The notes beneath the pieces are model-generated. The model did no database searches and was not told the origin of the DNA. It saw nothing but the letters and a program-made list of their open reading frames with translations. From Sphingomonadales bacterium (GTDB lineage: Bacteria > Pseudomonadota > Alphaproteobacteria > Sphingomonadales > Sphingomonadaceae): a DNA stretch of 64,000 nt. Below are positions 1 to 8,565 of this stretch, piece after piece; the first letter of the stretch is position 1; each line of letters starts with the position of its first letter. Made by a program: the position numbers and the translations under genes. The stretch is taken from positions 1-64,000 of the forward strand of contig JANXSN010000084.1 of NCBI GenBank assembly GCA_025352685.1, written 5' to 3'.

Positions 1-36
1 GACGTCAAGGCCCACATATATCATCGACTGTCTCAT
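1..36 (-). CDS. IS110-family transposase, N-terminal 12 codons only (cut by window edge)
   Basis: The minus strand reads ATG at 36 and stays open to base 1, giving MRQSMIYVGLDV. The YVGLDV string is typical of the start of IS110/IS1111-family DEDD (RuvC-like) transposases, where the Asp is the first catalytic acid. A strong ribosome-binding site (GGAGG) lies 5 bases upstream of the ATG on the minus strand, which supports a real start. Only 12 residues are visible, so the family call rests on this short motif plus the long non-coding leader behind it. It could be another protein with a chance match, but the motif, ribosome site and leader together make IS110 the best reading. Confidence 0.55.
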   Translation of the reverse strand, partial: MRQSMIYVGLDV

Positions 37-59
37 TGTCGCCTCCATGCAGGAGGACG

Positions 60-300
60 CGCCAGATCAGCCCGACACGGCCTCGGATCCTGCATATTAC
101 GAGACGAGAGCGCCCAGTCTCAGGCAAACATGTGGTCTAGCTTACCCGAAACCGGCCCTCCATTCATCGTGCCACCGCCCGGTCACTGCGATGTCGCTGG
201 GGGCGAGCTCGCGTGGTTTAGTACGGGTATGCCCGACCGCACAAACCGTGTTGCTGAGCGAGCAAGATGGCGAGCGGCAGCTAACGACCTGCATTTTCTA
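60..300 (-). ncRNA. candidate bridge-RNA region in the IS110 leader
   Basis: IS110-group elements encode a structured guide (bridge) RNA in the non-coding stretch before the transposase. Here the minus strand between about 300 and 60 carries no credible gene. It has several potential stems: ACCGG pairing with CCGGT across the block at about 150-190, and a GGG-CATA-CCC hairpin near 230. I infer the RNA from position and family knowledge. I could not fold the region or define its target- and donor-binding loops, so the limits are approximate. Confidence 0.25.
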
Positions 301-352
301 GCCACGATTCAAAATCGTTAGGGTGCATCGCTCCTGTCAAACAAAACTTCCC

Positions 353-381
353 GCAAAACGTCTATTATCCGGGAGTTTTGC
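353..381 (-). terminator. possible terminator hairpin at the end of the protease/TPR gene
   Basis: GCAAAAC (353-359) and GTTTTGC (375-381) form a 7-bp inverted repeat with a 15-base loop spanning the stop codon of the minus-strand gene. On that strand it is followed by a moderately T-rich stretch. It could end transcription of the broken gene or insulate it from the insertion sequence. No longer stem is visible. Confidence 0.3.
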
Positions 382-2197
382 CAAGGTACTCAGGCAGATA
401 GTGCCGTACACGCACGATTATTGCGGGGTCGCTTGCTACGGCCGCGTCTCTTTCCGCGCTACCTGGTCCAATCTCGCCGAGTTTTATCCGCGTCCAGCCA
501 CGCATATAATGCGACCAAGGCTGGTTGTCAGAGTGTGCCAGAAATGCGTCATAGTCGGCACGGGCATCGGTGAAATTCTTCAGTCGGAACTCAACTAGCG
601 CCCGGCTATCCAGAATAGCGCCGTTTTTAGGGTTGAGTTTCAGTGCTCGATTGCAGTCAGCAAGCGCCAGATCGAGCTCGACATTCGCAAGTGCCCTGCT
701 CCAGCAGCGTCCGTTTAGCAGTTGGCCTAGGCGAGCGTCGTCTTTGTGGTTCGCGATGACCGCATTGTAGGTCGACAAGGCATCTTGCACCTGCCCTAGT
801 TCGACGTAGAGCGATGTGATCGCAAGCGCATCGAGCGATCCTTCCGGCGTATATTGCCGTGCGACCGCGAGATCGGCAAGTGCGCCCGCATCATCGCCTT
901 CGCCATGGCGCACCTACGCGCGGGCGCGAAGCAGCTCCGGGTCCCGCGGCGCGAGCGCCACCGCCTTGTCGAAGTCTGCCCGCGCAGCCTTGGCGTTATT
1001 CGATTTGGCGTAGGCTTCTGAGCGCCGACGATAAGCGAGGGTAAGCGTTGGCTCCAGTCGGATGGCTTCGCCGAAATCGGCGATCGCGCCCGAAAAGTCA
1101 TTTTGCGCTAATTTAGCTGAGCCGCGGCGCGAAAACTCGCTGGCAGTTGCGGGCGCCGCTGCGTGGTCCACACCTGCGACCACTTGGGACCCGACCGGTA
1201 TCTCGGTTTTGTTGGCCAAGCGCGGGATAAGCGCGTCCTCTGGCCGCTTTTGAAATGCTGCCCCACCGGTGTATGTGATGTAAATCCTGCCCTGCGCGCG
1301 CGAGACATAGACGTGATGTGCCAGCAGATAGTCGATACCCAGTAACATATCGGGCGCGTTATCTCCGGATGCGATCGGGCCGTCGATCACGGTCAGAGGA
1401 ACATTCAAGATCGTCTCATCGCCAATTGCAACACTGACAAACCGGACGCGCCAACCGCGCGAAATCTTGCGGCCTAAACCGCTAATCCCATCTGTCGGCT
1501 TTGCGCCCGGACCATTCAGGTCGATTCCAGCCCGTTCGGCAGCAGCGCGGCTGATCAGGGTCAACGCGCCCGAATCTATGTCGGCGCGTACGGTTGCGCC
1601 GTTGAGCGAAATCGGAGTGGTGAACGAGTGAATCGATCTGGAATCCCGATCGGGCGATAATTTGGCGATGAAATATGGTTTGCCGGGCGCCCAATAGCTC
1701 ATGACACTTTTCTCGCAGTGCTGGGCCTTGACCAGTTTGACGGCCCCGTGCGCGAGGTCGAACTCGGTATCCGCGTTTGCCAGTATGTTGCGCCCCAGGA
1801 AAGCGTTGCCCGCGTCCGATCCCCCGACGATGAAATCGACGTTGTGCAGCATCGCCCCGTTCACGGCGAAGTCTTTGATGCGAGCAACCTGCGGCGTAAA
1901 CGAACCGCCGATCCCAGCCATCATTAACCCCTCTGGCGCGGATTCCGGACGCAGGCCGAGTTCGTTCGACTTCGCTTGCGACATGAAAGAAAACCAAGCG
2001 CCCGTGTCGAGCCAAAAGCGTTCGGTCTTGCCATTCACTTCGATTGGAACCGAAGCGCGAGACCCCTCCATGGTGACTGGCATGTTAAACGAAGCGATCA
2101 GGCAATTAGCGGCTGACGCCGGCATCGGCAGTGTCAAAATCACTGCCAATAGCGCACGGGCATCAACGACCATGACTGCCTTGCGCCTCATCCCCAT
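365..2197 (-). pseudogene. retropepsin-like aspartyl protease with C-terminal TPRs, interrupted by an in-frame TAG
   Basis: The frame starts with a signal peptide (about residues 1-30) and has two retropepsin-like domains, each with an aspartyl motif: DTG at 64-66 and DSG at 208-210. A tetratricopeptide region begins near residue 355. After 427 codons a TAG at 916-914 stops the frame. Coding resumes in the same frame, directly from the next codon (GTG), for 182 more residues of TPR-like sequence to a TAA at 367-365. Both halves keep protein-like composition and join without a frameshift, so this is a roughly 610-residue secreted or periplasmic protein broken by one point change, plausibly CAG to TAG. 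The first half alone could still yield a two-domain protease with truncated TPRs, and GTG at 913 could restart the tail. Confidence 0.75.
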
Positions 2198-2416
2198 CTC
2201 AGCTCTCGCCTAATTCAGATCAAACTGACTTTAATTTGCTAATCATTCAATTGGGAACTGGTGAATAGTCGTCTCACGCGTATTAGGTGTAGCATGTCAA
2301 TAACATGGAACGACTGCAATCCCCCGTCAGCTGCCGGTGGCTGTTGCGGCTCGAATGCCGAAAAATAGATGTAGGACTGGAACCGGCCGGACAGCAAACG
2401 CCGACAGAGTAGACAT

Positions 2417-2743
2417 TCAGCTTGCCAGGCCTGTGCCTTGAAGCAGCCCTCCGTTCATCAACAAAGGACGCGGCAAGATTGGCGTGGACTGCCGACCGGC
2501 CGGTTTCCGGAAGGGCGGGCTGGAAAGCAGACCGGGCGTGTCTTCATGACGCTGCCCTTGAATGCGGATCACGAAGGGTTGGCCCGGCTTGTCCATGTCG
2601 TCCACGACCTTCTCGATCCACTGGCCGGGTGGGATCTCGTGCAGTGGCGTGACGCCACGCTGGGCAACCTGTGCATTCGCATCGGATATAGGCACGACAA
2701 GCCCGAAGGAGAGCGCGATCAAGATGGCTTTGAACGAATTCAA
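2417..2743 (-). CDS. small secreted protein of unknown function
   Basis: I do not recognise a family. The best start is a TTG at 2743, because GGGAGG lies just upstream on the minus strand and the product then begins directly with a signal peptide: a hydrophobic stretch ending near DANA, cleavage before QV. An ATG-type start at 2806 would add 21 residues ahead of the signal and is less likely. The mature part is about 84 residues, Pro/Arg-rich, with no cysteine pairs or metal motif. It stands alone between the broken protease gene and the broken regulator. Its signal peptide and ribosome site suggest it is, or recently was, expressed. Confidence 0.5.
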   Translation of the reverse strand: MNSFKAILIALSFGLVVPISDANAQVAQRGVTPLHEIPPGQWIEKVVDDMDKPGQPFVIRIQGQRHEDTPGLLSSPPFRKPAGRQSTPILPRPLLMNGGLLQGTGLAS

Positions 2744-2980
2744 GGTTGCCTCCCTTTGTCGGTGCTCGTCCGTCATACACAACCGAACTGGCGCGGCCAG
2801 CACCACCGCGCCGCAATTACGCTCTGCGGTGGTTGCTCTGGCTTAATTTCGTGCTCTGGCGGGCCGCCAGCAAAACTGCGTCACCTTGCTGACGGGCTTG
2901 TATCGTTCTGGTGACGTTCCACTGTCGGGCTCGCTGCCGCTATGGTACGCGCATTTTGTAGGAGCGACGAACGAAGCACG

Positions 2981-3481
2981 ATGCGAAACGCCTGCGCCAA
3001 GTGCGAGATGGGGATGACGCAGGAGAAATTAGCGATTCTCGCGAGTGTATCCGAGCACACCGTTTAGCGCGCGGAAGCCTGGCATACGATGAGTTTGGAG
3101 ACGCTCAACGATTTTGCGACAGTACTTGAGATGCCGTTGAGTGAATTGGTCATCGATCCTGATGAGATCAATTCAGACGAGCCGTTAAGACTCCGCCGCG
3201 TTCAGTCCCCGCGACTTATTATCGAAGACTTGGCGAAGGACCTCTCGACAGACCACTCCGTTTGCTGCGGCTTGGCTAACCGCCAGGCAAATCACAATGT
3301 GCTTGCGAATGTGCTGTTCGATGTGCGAACTCTCACAGCAATGCTGGATTGGGCGCCAGAATCTCTGGATTTTCGGCGTTTTCTATGGGTGGAGCGAAAT
3401 CGGAGCGCACACGTCGGGGATCCTCTTTCCCCGACCGGCGCGCCAATTTGCGCCGCGGCGTCGAGCGGCAATCGTCGTTAA
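2981..3481 (+). pseudogene. XRE-family helix-turn-helix regulator, broken by an in-frame TAG and degraded at the C-terminus
   Basis: From ATG 3014 (or 2981 in the same frame) the sequence reads MTQEKLAILASVSEHTV, then TAG at 3065-3067, then RAEAWHTMSLETLNDFA and a following MPLSELV. Together these match a full XRE/Cro-type helix-turn-helix, in which the position of the stop is commonly Gln in the motif T(I/V)QR.E. The downstream 130 codons after ATG 3089 lose recognisable structure and end in low-complexity residues at 3481, suggesting further decay. A short product from ATG 3089 would lack the DNA-recognition helix. The lost gene would have been a DNA-binding regulator of unknown target. Confidence 0.7.
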
Positions 3482-3564
3482 TGCAGAGCTAGTATGAGTT
3501 GGCGTCGGCGGCGGAACCGTCGATCACAGTTTGGACAAAAACGTAGGTGAAATGGGGTTAGGTA

Positions 3565-5184
3565 ATGCGAACGGCTGGACTTTTGCTGGCGATGGCTTTG
3601 GCTGCGACAGCGGCAAGGGCCGCAGCGCCAATCTCGCCCGAGCGCATGTCCAGCGACGTTAAGATCCTCGCCTCCGACGCATTTGAAGGTCGCGCGCCGG
3701 GTACAGTGGGAGAGCAGAGAACGGTCGAATGGTTGATTGCCAAGCTCAAGGATCTCGGGTTGCAGCCCGGTGGTGCTCGCGGCGGATGGACGCAAGCGGT
3801 CCCTCTGGTCCGCACCCAAGTGACCGGCGGAACGATGCAGGCAGGCGGGATGTCGTTAGCTCAGTCGCGCGAGATTTACGTCAGCACCGTGCGCCCCGTC
3901 GACCGGATCAAAATCGAAGCCGCGCCGATGGTCTTCGTCGGCTATGGTGTGGCCGCTCCCGAGCGAAAATGGGATGATTTCAAGGGCGTCGACCTGAAGG
4001 GCAAGGTCGCGGTGTTTTTGGTCAACGATCCCGATTTCGAAGCCGCCCCTTCCGAACCTGTGGCCGGTGTCTTTGGGGGACGGCGCATGACATTTTACGG
4101 ACGCTGGGTATACAAGTTCGAGGAAGCAGCCCGCCGAGGCGCCGTCGCTGCCCTGATCGTTCATGACACGCCTGGCGCAGGGTATGGCTGGAGCACGGTG
4201 ACCGCGCCCGGTGGCGAGAATTACGATATCGTGCGACGCAATCCCAACGAGCGCGTCTTGCTGCAGGGCTGGATTGAAGGTGAAGCGGCCCGTTCGCTGT
4301 TCGAACGTGCAGGCCTTGATCTGTCGGCGTTGCGCGTTCTGTCGCGGCGGGCCGATTTCAAGCCGGTTACCCTGACCGGCACGTCATTTTCGGCTGACTT
4401 GAGCGTCAAACAAGACCGTGTCGAAAGTGCAAATGTGCTGGGTAAACTGCCTGGCACGACGCGGCCCGACGAGGTAGTCATGGTAGGTGCACATTGGGAC
4501 GCTTACGGGAAAGGTGTGCCCGATGCAGCCGGGGCCGTCATTCGTCCCGGGGCCAATGACGATGCGATGGGCATGGCGGGATTGTTCGAGATCGCCCGCG
4601 CGTTGAAGGCTGGACCCGCGGCACGCACGAGCGTCTTCGCCTTCTGGACAGCCGAGGAGCGCGGGCTGCTCGGATCCGAATTTTATGCGGTCAACCCGAT
4701 TTATCCGGCCAGCAAAACAGTGGCCAACATTACCCTCGACATTTTGCAGACGGGCGGCCCGGCGCACGACGTGATGCTGGTAGGCAACGGACAGAATAGC
4801 CTCGAACAGGATCTGGCCAAGGCAGCCGCCGCGCAGGGGCGTGTCGTGACACCCGAGACCTTGCCGGAACGAGGCCTTTATTACCGCGCCGACCATTTCT
4901 CGCTGGCGCGGCGTGGCGTCCCCAGCCTGCTCTTCATGGCGATCAGCGGTGCGCCCGATCTGGTCGACGGCGGGCGCACGGCAGGGGCGCGATGGCTCAA
5001 ATCGTACATGGCTTGCTACCATCAGACGTGCGACCGATGGGACCCGAGCACCGATATGCGTGGCGCAGCGCAAGATGTCGAGCTCGCGCTTTCCGTAGCC
5101 CATGGTCTTGCCGATTCGGATCGCTGGCCGGAGTGGAACCCGGGTTCTGAATTTGATGCAGTCCGCAATGCGAGCCGTCGCTAG
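3565..5184 (+). CDS. secreted M28-family zinc peptidase (aminopeptidase-like) with PA domain
   Basis: This is a 539-residue exported metallopeptidase. An N-terminal signal peptide (about residues 1-20, ending ARA-A) precedes a region with a PA-type insert around 115-260, then the M28 di-zinc catalytic domain. Visible metal or catalytic residues are His310 and Asp312 in GAHWD, Asp332/333 in GANDD, the Glu pair 364-365 in TAEERG, Asp392 and His444 in RADHF. All the usual ligands are present. It probably removes N-terminal residues from peptides in the periplasm. It stands alone, 60 bases before the dehydrogenase gene, and its base composition matches the core genome, marking the right border of the decaying strip. 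Confidence 0.88.
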   Translation: MRTAGLLLAMALAATAARAAAPISPERMSSDVKILASDAFEGRAPGTVGEQRTVEWLIAKLKDLGLQPGGARGGWTQAVPLVRTQVTGGTMQAGGMSLAQSREIYVSTVRPVDRIKIEAAPMVFVGYGVAAPERKWDDFKGVDLKGKVAVFLVNDPDFEAAPSEPVAGVFGGRRMTFYGRWVYKFEEAARRGAVAALIVHDTPGAGYGWSTVTAPGGENYDIVRRNPNERVLLQGWIEGEAARSLFERAGLDLSALRVLSRRADFKPVTLTGTSFSADLSVKQDRVESANVLGKLPGTTRPDEVVMVGAHWDAYGKGVPDAAGAVIRPGANDDAMGMAGLFEIARALKAGPAARTSVFAFWTAEERGLLGSEFYAVNPIYPASKTVANITLDILQTGGPAHDVMLVGNGQNSLEQDLAKAAAAQGRVVTPETLPERGLYYRADHFSLARRGVPSLLFMAISGAPDLVDGGRTAGARWLKSYMACYHQTCDRWDPSTDMRGAAQDVELALSVAHGLADSDRWPEWNPGSEFDAVRNASRR

Positions 5185-5244
5185 CGGTTCTTCCCGCGCA
5201 GGCCCAATCACGTTAGGGGACTCACGAACCCAACGGAGCGACGC

Positions 5245-6177
5245 ATGAAGGATCAAGTGGTCACGGTTTTTGGCGGCAGCGGCTTTCTTGGCCGCTATGT
5301 GGTGCCTGCGTTGTTGGCTCAGGGCGCTCGGGTGCGTGTCGCGGCGCGCAGTCGCGGCGACGGATGGTTCTTGAAGACGCAGAGCAATCTTGGACAGATC
5401 CAGTTTGTCATCGCAGATGTGCGCAAAGCTGACAGCGTCGCACGCGCGCTGGTCGGCGCGACGGCTGCGGTCAATCTTGTCGGCATCTTGAATGGCGATT
5501 TTGACGCCGTTCATGTCGACGGTGCGCGCAATGTCGCGCATGCGGCCGCCAAAGCGGGCTGTAGCGCGCTTGTCCAGGTCTCTGCAATCGGGGCCGATCC
5601 GTCGAGCGCGTCGCGCTACGGCCGGTCGAAGGGAGAGGGCGAAGCCGCCGTGTTGGCCGCTTTTGCCTCGGCAACGATCCTGCGCCCCTCAATCGTGTTC
5701 GGCCGCGAAGACGGCTTTGTGAACCGGTTTGCCAGCCTGATTGCGATGTTGCCTGTCGTGCCGATTATCCGCGGGGCAGCCAGATTCCAGCCTGTCTTTG
5801 TCGGCGACGTGGCAGCTGCTGTCGTGGCAGCCTTGGCAGACACGGCGGTATATGGTGGCAACAAATATGAGCTCGGCGGGCCTGAAATCCTGTCGATGTC
5901 CGCGCTGAACCGCTGGATCGCAGCGGCCACGGGCCGCACCAGGGCGTTTGTGGCCGTTCCCGACGCCATTGCAGGCGCGATGGCCTCGCTGGGCGGCTGG
6001 CTTCCCGGCGCACCGATGACACGCGACCAGTGGTTGATGCTGCAGTCGGACAATGTCGTCACCGGCATCGATGGGCTGATGGAGCTGGGTGTGGCAGCAA
6101 CGCCAATCGAGGCCGTCGCCGAAGGCTGGCTCGTACGTTATCGTCGTCATGGTCGCTTTGCCGAAGCTAAAGGATAA
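5245..6177 (+). CDS. NDUFA9-like atypical short-chain dehydrogenase (NAD(P)-binding)
   Basis: The 310-residue product has a Rossmann fold with the nucleotide-binding motif GGSGFLG at residues 10-16 and the typical downstream pieces LVGIL, VSAIGAD, a Tyr/Lys-like [10 protein letters not shown] and ILRPSIVFG. This is the pattern of the complex I NDUFA9-like branch of extended SDR proteins, which bind NAD(P)H; in bacteria the role is uncertain and may involve quinone-linked redox or complex I. Start ATG 5245 follows GGAGCG. It is separated by 5 bases from uppP and probably cotranscribed with it. Confidence 0.8.
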   Translation: MKDQVVTVFGGSGFLGRYVVPALLAQGARVRVAARSRGDGWFLKTQSNLGQIQFVIADVRKADSVARALVGATAAVNLVGILNGDFDAVHVDGARNVAHAAAKAGCSALVQVSAIGADPSSASRYGRSKGEGEAAVLAAFASATILRPSIVFGREDGFVNRFASLIAMLPVVPIIRGAARFQPVFVGDVAAAVVAALADTAVYGGNKYELGGPEILSMSALNRWIAAATGRTRAFVAVPDAIAGAMASLGGWLPGAPMTRDQWLMLQSDNVVTGIDGLMELGVAATPIEAVAEGWLVRYRRHGRFAEAKG

Positions 6178-6182
6178 GTTTC

Positions 6183-6980
6183 TTGGATATTCTGACAGCT
6201 GCTCTCCTCGGCATTGTCGAGGGTATCACTGAATTCATTCCGGTATCGTCGACCGGACATCTGATCCTCGCAGGCGAGCTGCTTGGTTTTCACGGCGCGC
6301 AATCGACAACGTTCGATATTGTCATCCAGCTGGGCGCAATTCTCGCCGTGGTCGTGCTCTATTGGCGACGGTTCACGGACGTCGGACTCGGCCTCTTGCG
6401 GGGGGATGCGCGCGCGGTGGCGTTCACGCGCAACGTCGCACTCGGTTTTCTGCCGGCACTTGTCATCGGGGCGCTAGCATACAAGGCGATCAAGGCGATG
6501 CTTGAATTTCCGGTGCTGGTAGCCGTTGCCCTGATTGTCGGCGGCGTTGCGATTCTCATCATTGAGCGGCTCGTGAAGCCAGCCCCGCAAGGCACGATCG
6601 AGGGCATACCATGGCGAACGGCGCTCGGCGTGGGGTTCGCCCAGTGCCTCGCGATGATTCCTGGAGTCAGCCGTTCGGGTGCAACGATCATGGGCGCGCT
6701 ATCCTTGGGCATCGACCGGAAAACGGCGGCGGAGTATAGTTTTTTCCTTGCGATCCCCGTCATGGTTGCGGCCAGCGCGAAGGAATTGTGGGAAGCCCGC
6801 AAAGCGGTCGAGGTGATCCAATGGAGCGCCATCGGCATTGGTTTTGTCGTCTCGTTTGTCGTCGCGCTGGCTGTAGTCAAAGCGTTTATCGGCATTGTCA
6901 GTCAGTTCGGATTTGCTCCGTTCGCGTGGTACCGGATCATCGTGGGCACGGCGGCTTTGGTGTGGTTACTGAACAAATAG
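6183..6980 (+). CDS. uppP: undecaprenyl-diphosphatase (BacA/UppP)
   Basis: This integral membrane enzyme dephosphorylates undecaprenyl pyrophosphate, recycling the lipid carrier for peptidoglycan and other envelope polymers. The 265-residue product has the two family signatures: [14 protein letters not shown] near residues 13-26, and PGVSRSGAT at 160-168 with the catalytic Arg/Ser. About eight hydrophobic segments surround them. The start is a TTG at 6183, with AAGGA about 8 bases upstream and immediately after the stop of the preceding gene; no ATG lies near the first conserved residues. Confidence 0.93.
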   Translation: MDILTAALLGIVEGITEFIPVSSTGHLILAGELLGFHGAQSTTFDIVIQLGAILAVVVLYWRRFTDVGLGLLRGDARAVAFTRNVALGFLPALVIGALAYKAIKAMLEFPVLVAVALIVGGVAILIIERLVKPAPQGTIEGIPWRTALGVGFAQCLAMIPGVSRSGATIMGALSLGIDRKTAAEYSFFLAIPVMVAASAKELWEARKAVEVIQWSAIGIGFVVSFVVALAVVKAFIGIVSQFGFAPFAWYRIIVGTAALVWLLNK

Positions 6981-7053
6981 TACCGATACGGAACTAGCTG
7001 CTCGATATTTTTCTATTGTCTTGAGCTTCTCCGAAAAGAATCCCTGTTTATCT

Positions 7054-7068
7054 GTCAGTACCACTGAC
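7054..7068. promoter_or_regulatory. perfect 6-3-6 dyad upstream of the glutamate synthase operon
   Basis: GTCAGT (7054-7059), spacer ACC, ACTGAC (7063-7068) form a perfect inverted repeat 54 bases before the gltD start, inside the only long gap (about 140 bases) before the operon. The region is AT-richer than its surroundings and is the expected promoter location. The dyad may be an operator for a dimeric regulator; I cannot name one. A short RNA hairpin is the alternative. Confidence 0.3.
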
Positions 7069-7122
7069 CTATATTCTTGACTCAGTCGCGGATCGGCTTA
7101 CCCACACCGGGCGGAGGGCATG

Positions 7123-8565
7123 ATGGCTGATAACCCGATGCTGAAATTCGTCGACCGCGATCAGGCTTATCCGCGCAAGCGTTCGGCGCTCGCACGCGCC
7201 GATGACTTTCGCGAAATTGCCGATCGCTACGCAGTCCAGAATGCCGAGGACCAGTCGGCGCGCTGTTCCCAATGCGGGGTCCCCTATTGCTCGGTGCATT
7301 GCCCGCTTCACAATCACATCCCCGACTGGCTGAGGTTGACAGCTGAAGGGCGACTTCGTGAAGCTTACGAGCTTTCGAACGCGACATCGACGATGCCCGA
7401 AATTTGCGGCCGTATCTGCCCTCAGGACCGGCTATGCGAAGGCAATTGCGTCATCGAGTTCTCCGGACACGGCGCCGTCACGATCGGATCGGTCGAAAAA
7501 TTCATAACCGACACGGCGTGGGAAAAAGGCTGGGTCGAGCCCGTCGTGCCGGGTCCAGACAGGGGTCAATCGGTCGGCGTGATCGGCGCGGGGCCAGCGG
7601 GGTTAACCACCGCTGAACTCCTGCGCGTGCGCGGCTATGACGTCCATATTTATGACCGACACGATCGTGCAGGTGGGTTGCTGACCTACGGCATTCCCGG
7701 TTTCAAGCTCGAAAAGCCTATCGTCATGCGCCGTGTCGAGCGACTGCGCGAAGGGGGCATTATCTTCCATCACAACTTCGAAGTCGGCCGCGATGCGTCG
7801 CTCGACGAACTGCGTCAGCGTCACGACGCAATCCTCGTCGCGACCGGCGTCTATAAAGCGCGCGCGATCAGGATGCCCGGTGTCAGCACTCGTGGTGTGG
7901 TCGAGGCGCTCGATTATCTGACGGCGTCGAACCGAAAGGGCTTCGGCGATGCGGTGCCTGCGTTCGATGAGGGTGATCTGAACGCCCAGGGCAAAACCGT
8001 CGTTGTCATCGGGGGTGGTGACACTGCAATGGATTGCGTCCGCACAGCAGTCCGGCAGGGCGCAACGTCTGTAAAGTGCCTCTACCGACGCGACCGCTCC
8101 AACATGCCCGGTTCACAGCGTGAAGTCGGCAATGCAGAGGAAGAAGGCGTTGAATTCGTCTGGCTGTCAGCACCCGAGGCTATCGACGGCAAGAACAAGG
8201 TCGCAAGCGTCAGAGCAATCAAGATGCGCCTCGGACGCCCTGACGCCAGTGGTCGCCGCGCGCCCGAACCCGATCCCGGAAGCGAATTCGGTCTCGAGGC
8301 CGATTTGGTCATCAAGGCGCTCGGCTTCGATGCCGAAGATTTGCCCAAGATGTTTGGCAGCGCGGATCTCGGGGTGACCCGCTGGGGAACGCTTCGGATC
8401 GATCACAAGAGTATGATGACGTCGCTCGACGGTGTGTTCGCGGCTGGCGATATTGTGCGCGGTGCAAGCCTTGTCGTCTGGGCGGTTCGCGATGGACGTG
8501 ACGTGACCGACCACATGCACGCATATTTAAAGGCAAACGCAGCAAGCGAGAGAAAAGTGGCATGA
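7123..8565 (+). CDS. gltD: glutamate synthase (NADPH) small subunit
   Basis: This is the small subunit of glutamate synthase, carrying FAD and NADPH and passing electrons to GltB for glutamate synthesis from glutamine and 2-oxoglutarate. Near the N-terminus are the cysteine sets CSQCGVPYCSVHC and CGRICPQDRLCEGNC for 4Fe-4S clusters. A dinucleotide fold follows (GVIGAGPAGLTTAE) and then a second (VVIGGGDTAMD). Two adjacent ATGs occur at 7120 and 7123; GGAGG at 7113-7117 is 2 bases from the first and 5 from the second, so the second is preferred. The 3' end overlaps the DUF2059 gene by ATGA. Confidence 0.95.
   Translation: MADNPMLKFVDRDQAYPRKRSALARADDFREIADRYAVQNAEDQSARCSQCGVPYCSVHCPLHNHIPDWLRLTAEGRLREAYELSNATSTMPEICGRICPQDRLCEGNCVIEFSGHGAVTIGSVEKFITDTAWEKGWVEPVVPGPDRGQSVGVIGAGPAGLTTAELLRVRGYDVHIYDRHDRAGGLLTYGIPGFKLEKPIVMRRVERLREGGIIFHHNFEVGRDASLDELRQRHDAILVATGVYKARAIRMPGVSTRGVVEALDYLTASNRKGFGDAVPAFDEGDLNAQGKTVVVIGGGDTAMDCVRTAVRQGATSVKCLYRRDRSNMPGSQREVGNAEEEGVEFVWLSAPEAIDGKNKVASVRAIKMRLGRPDASGRRAPEPDPGSEFGLEADLVIKALGFDAEDLPKMFGSADLGVTRWGTLRIDHKSMMTSLDGVFAAGDIVRGASLVVWAVRDGRDVTDHMHAYLKANAASERKVA

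Larger units (their letters stand above)
1..330 (-). mobile_element. 5' end of an IS110-type insertion sequence (right boundary uncertain)
   Basis: The element consists of the transposase start at 36-1 and about 300 bases of non-coding DNA on its upstream side. IS110-group elements lack conventional terminal inverted repeats, so the boundary cannot be read directly. It must lie before the end of the protease/TPR gene near 365. The element sits beside two genes broken by in-frame stops, which fits an accessory region under weak selection. The outer limit of 330 is an estimate. Confidence 0.45.

Noticed and set aside
914-3067. Genome-wide recoding of TAG as glutamine
   Set aside because: TAG ends normal genes here (for example uppP, ptsP and pit), and only two genes in a decaying region carry internal TAGs, so local gene decay is simpler.
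4384-5541. 385-codon minus-strand open frame
   Set aside because: It lies opposite the M28 peptidase and dehydrogenase genes, which have clear motifs; no ribosome site or domain is visible.
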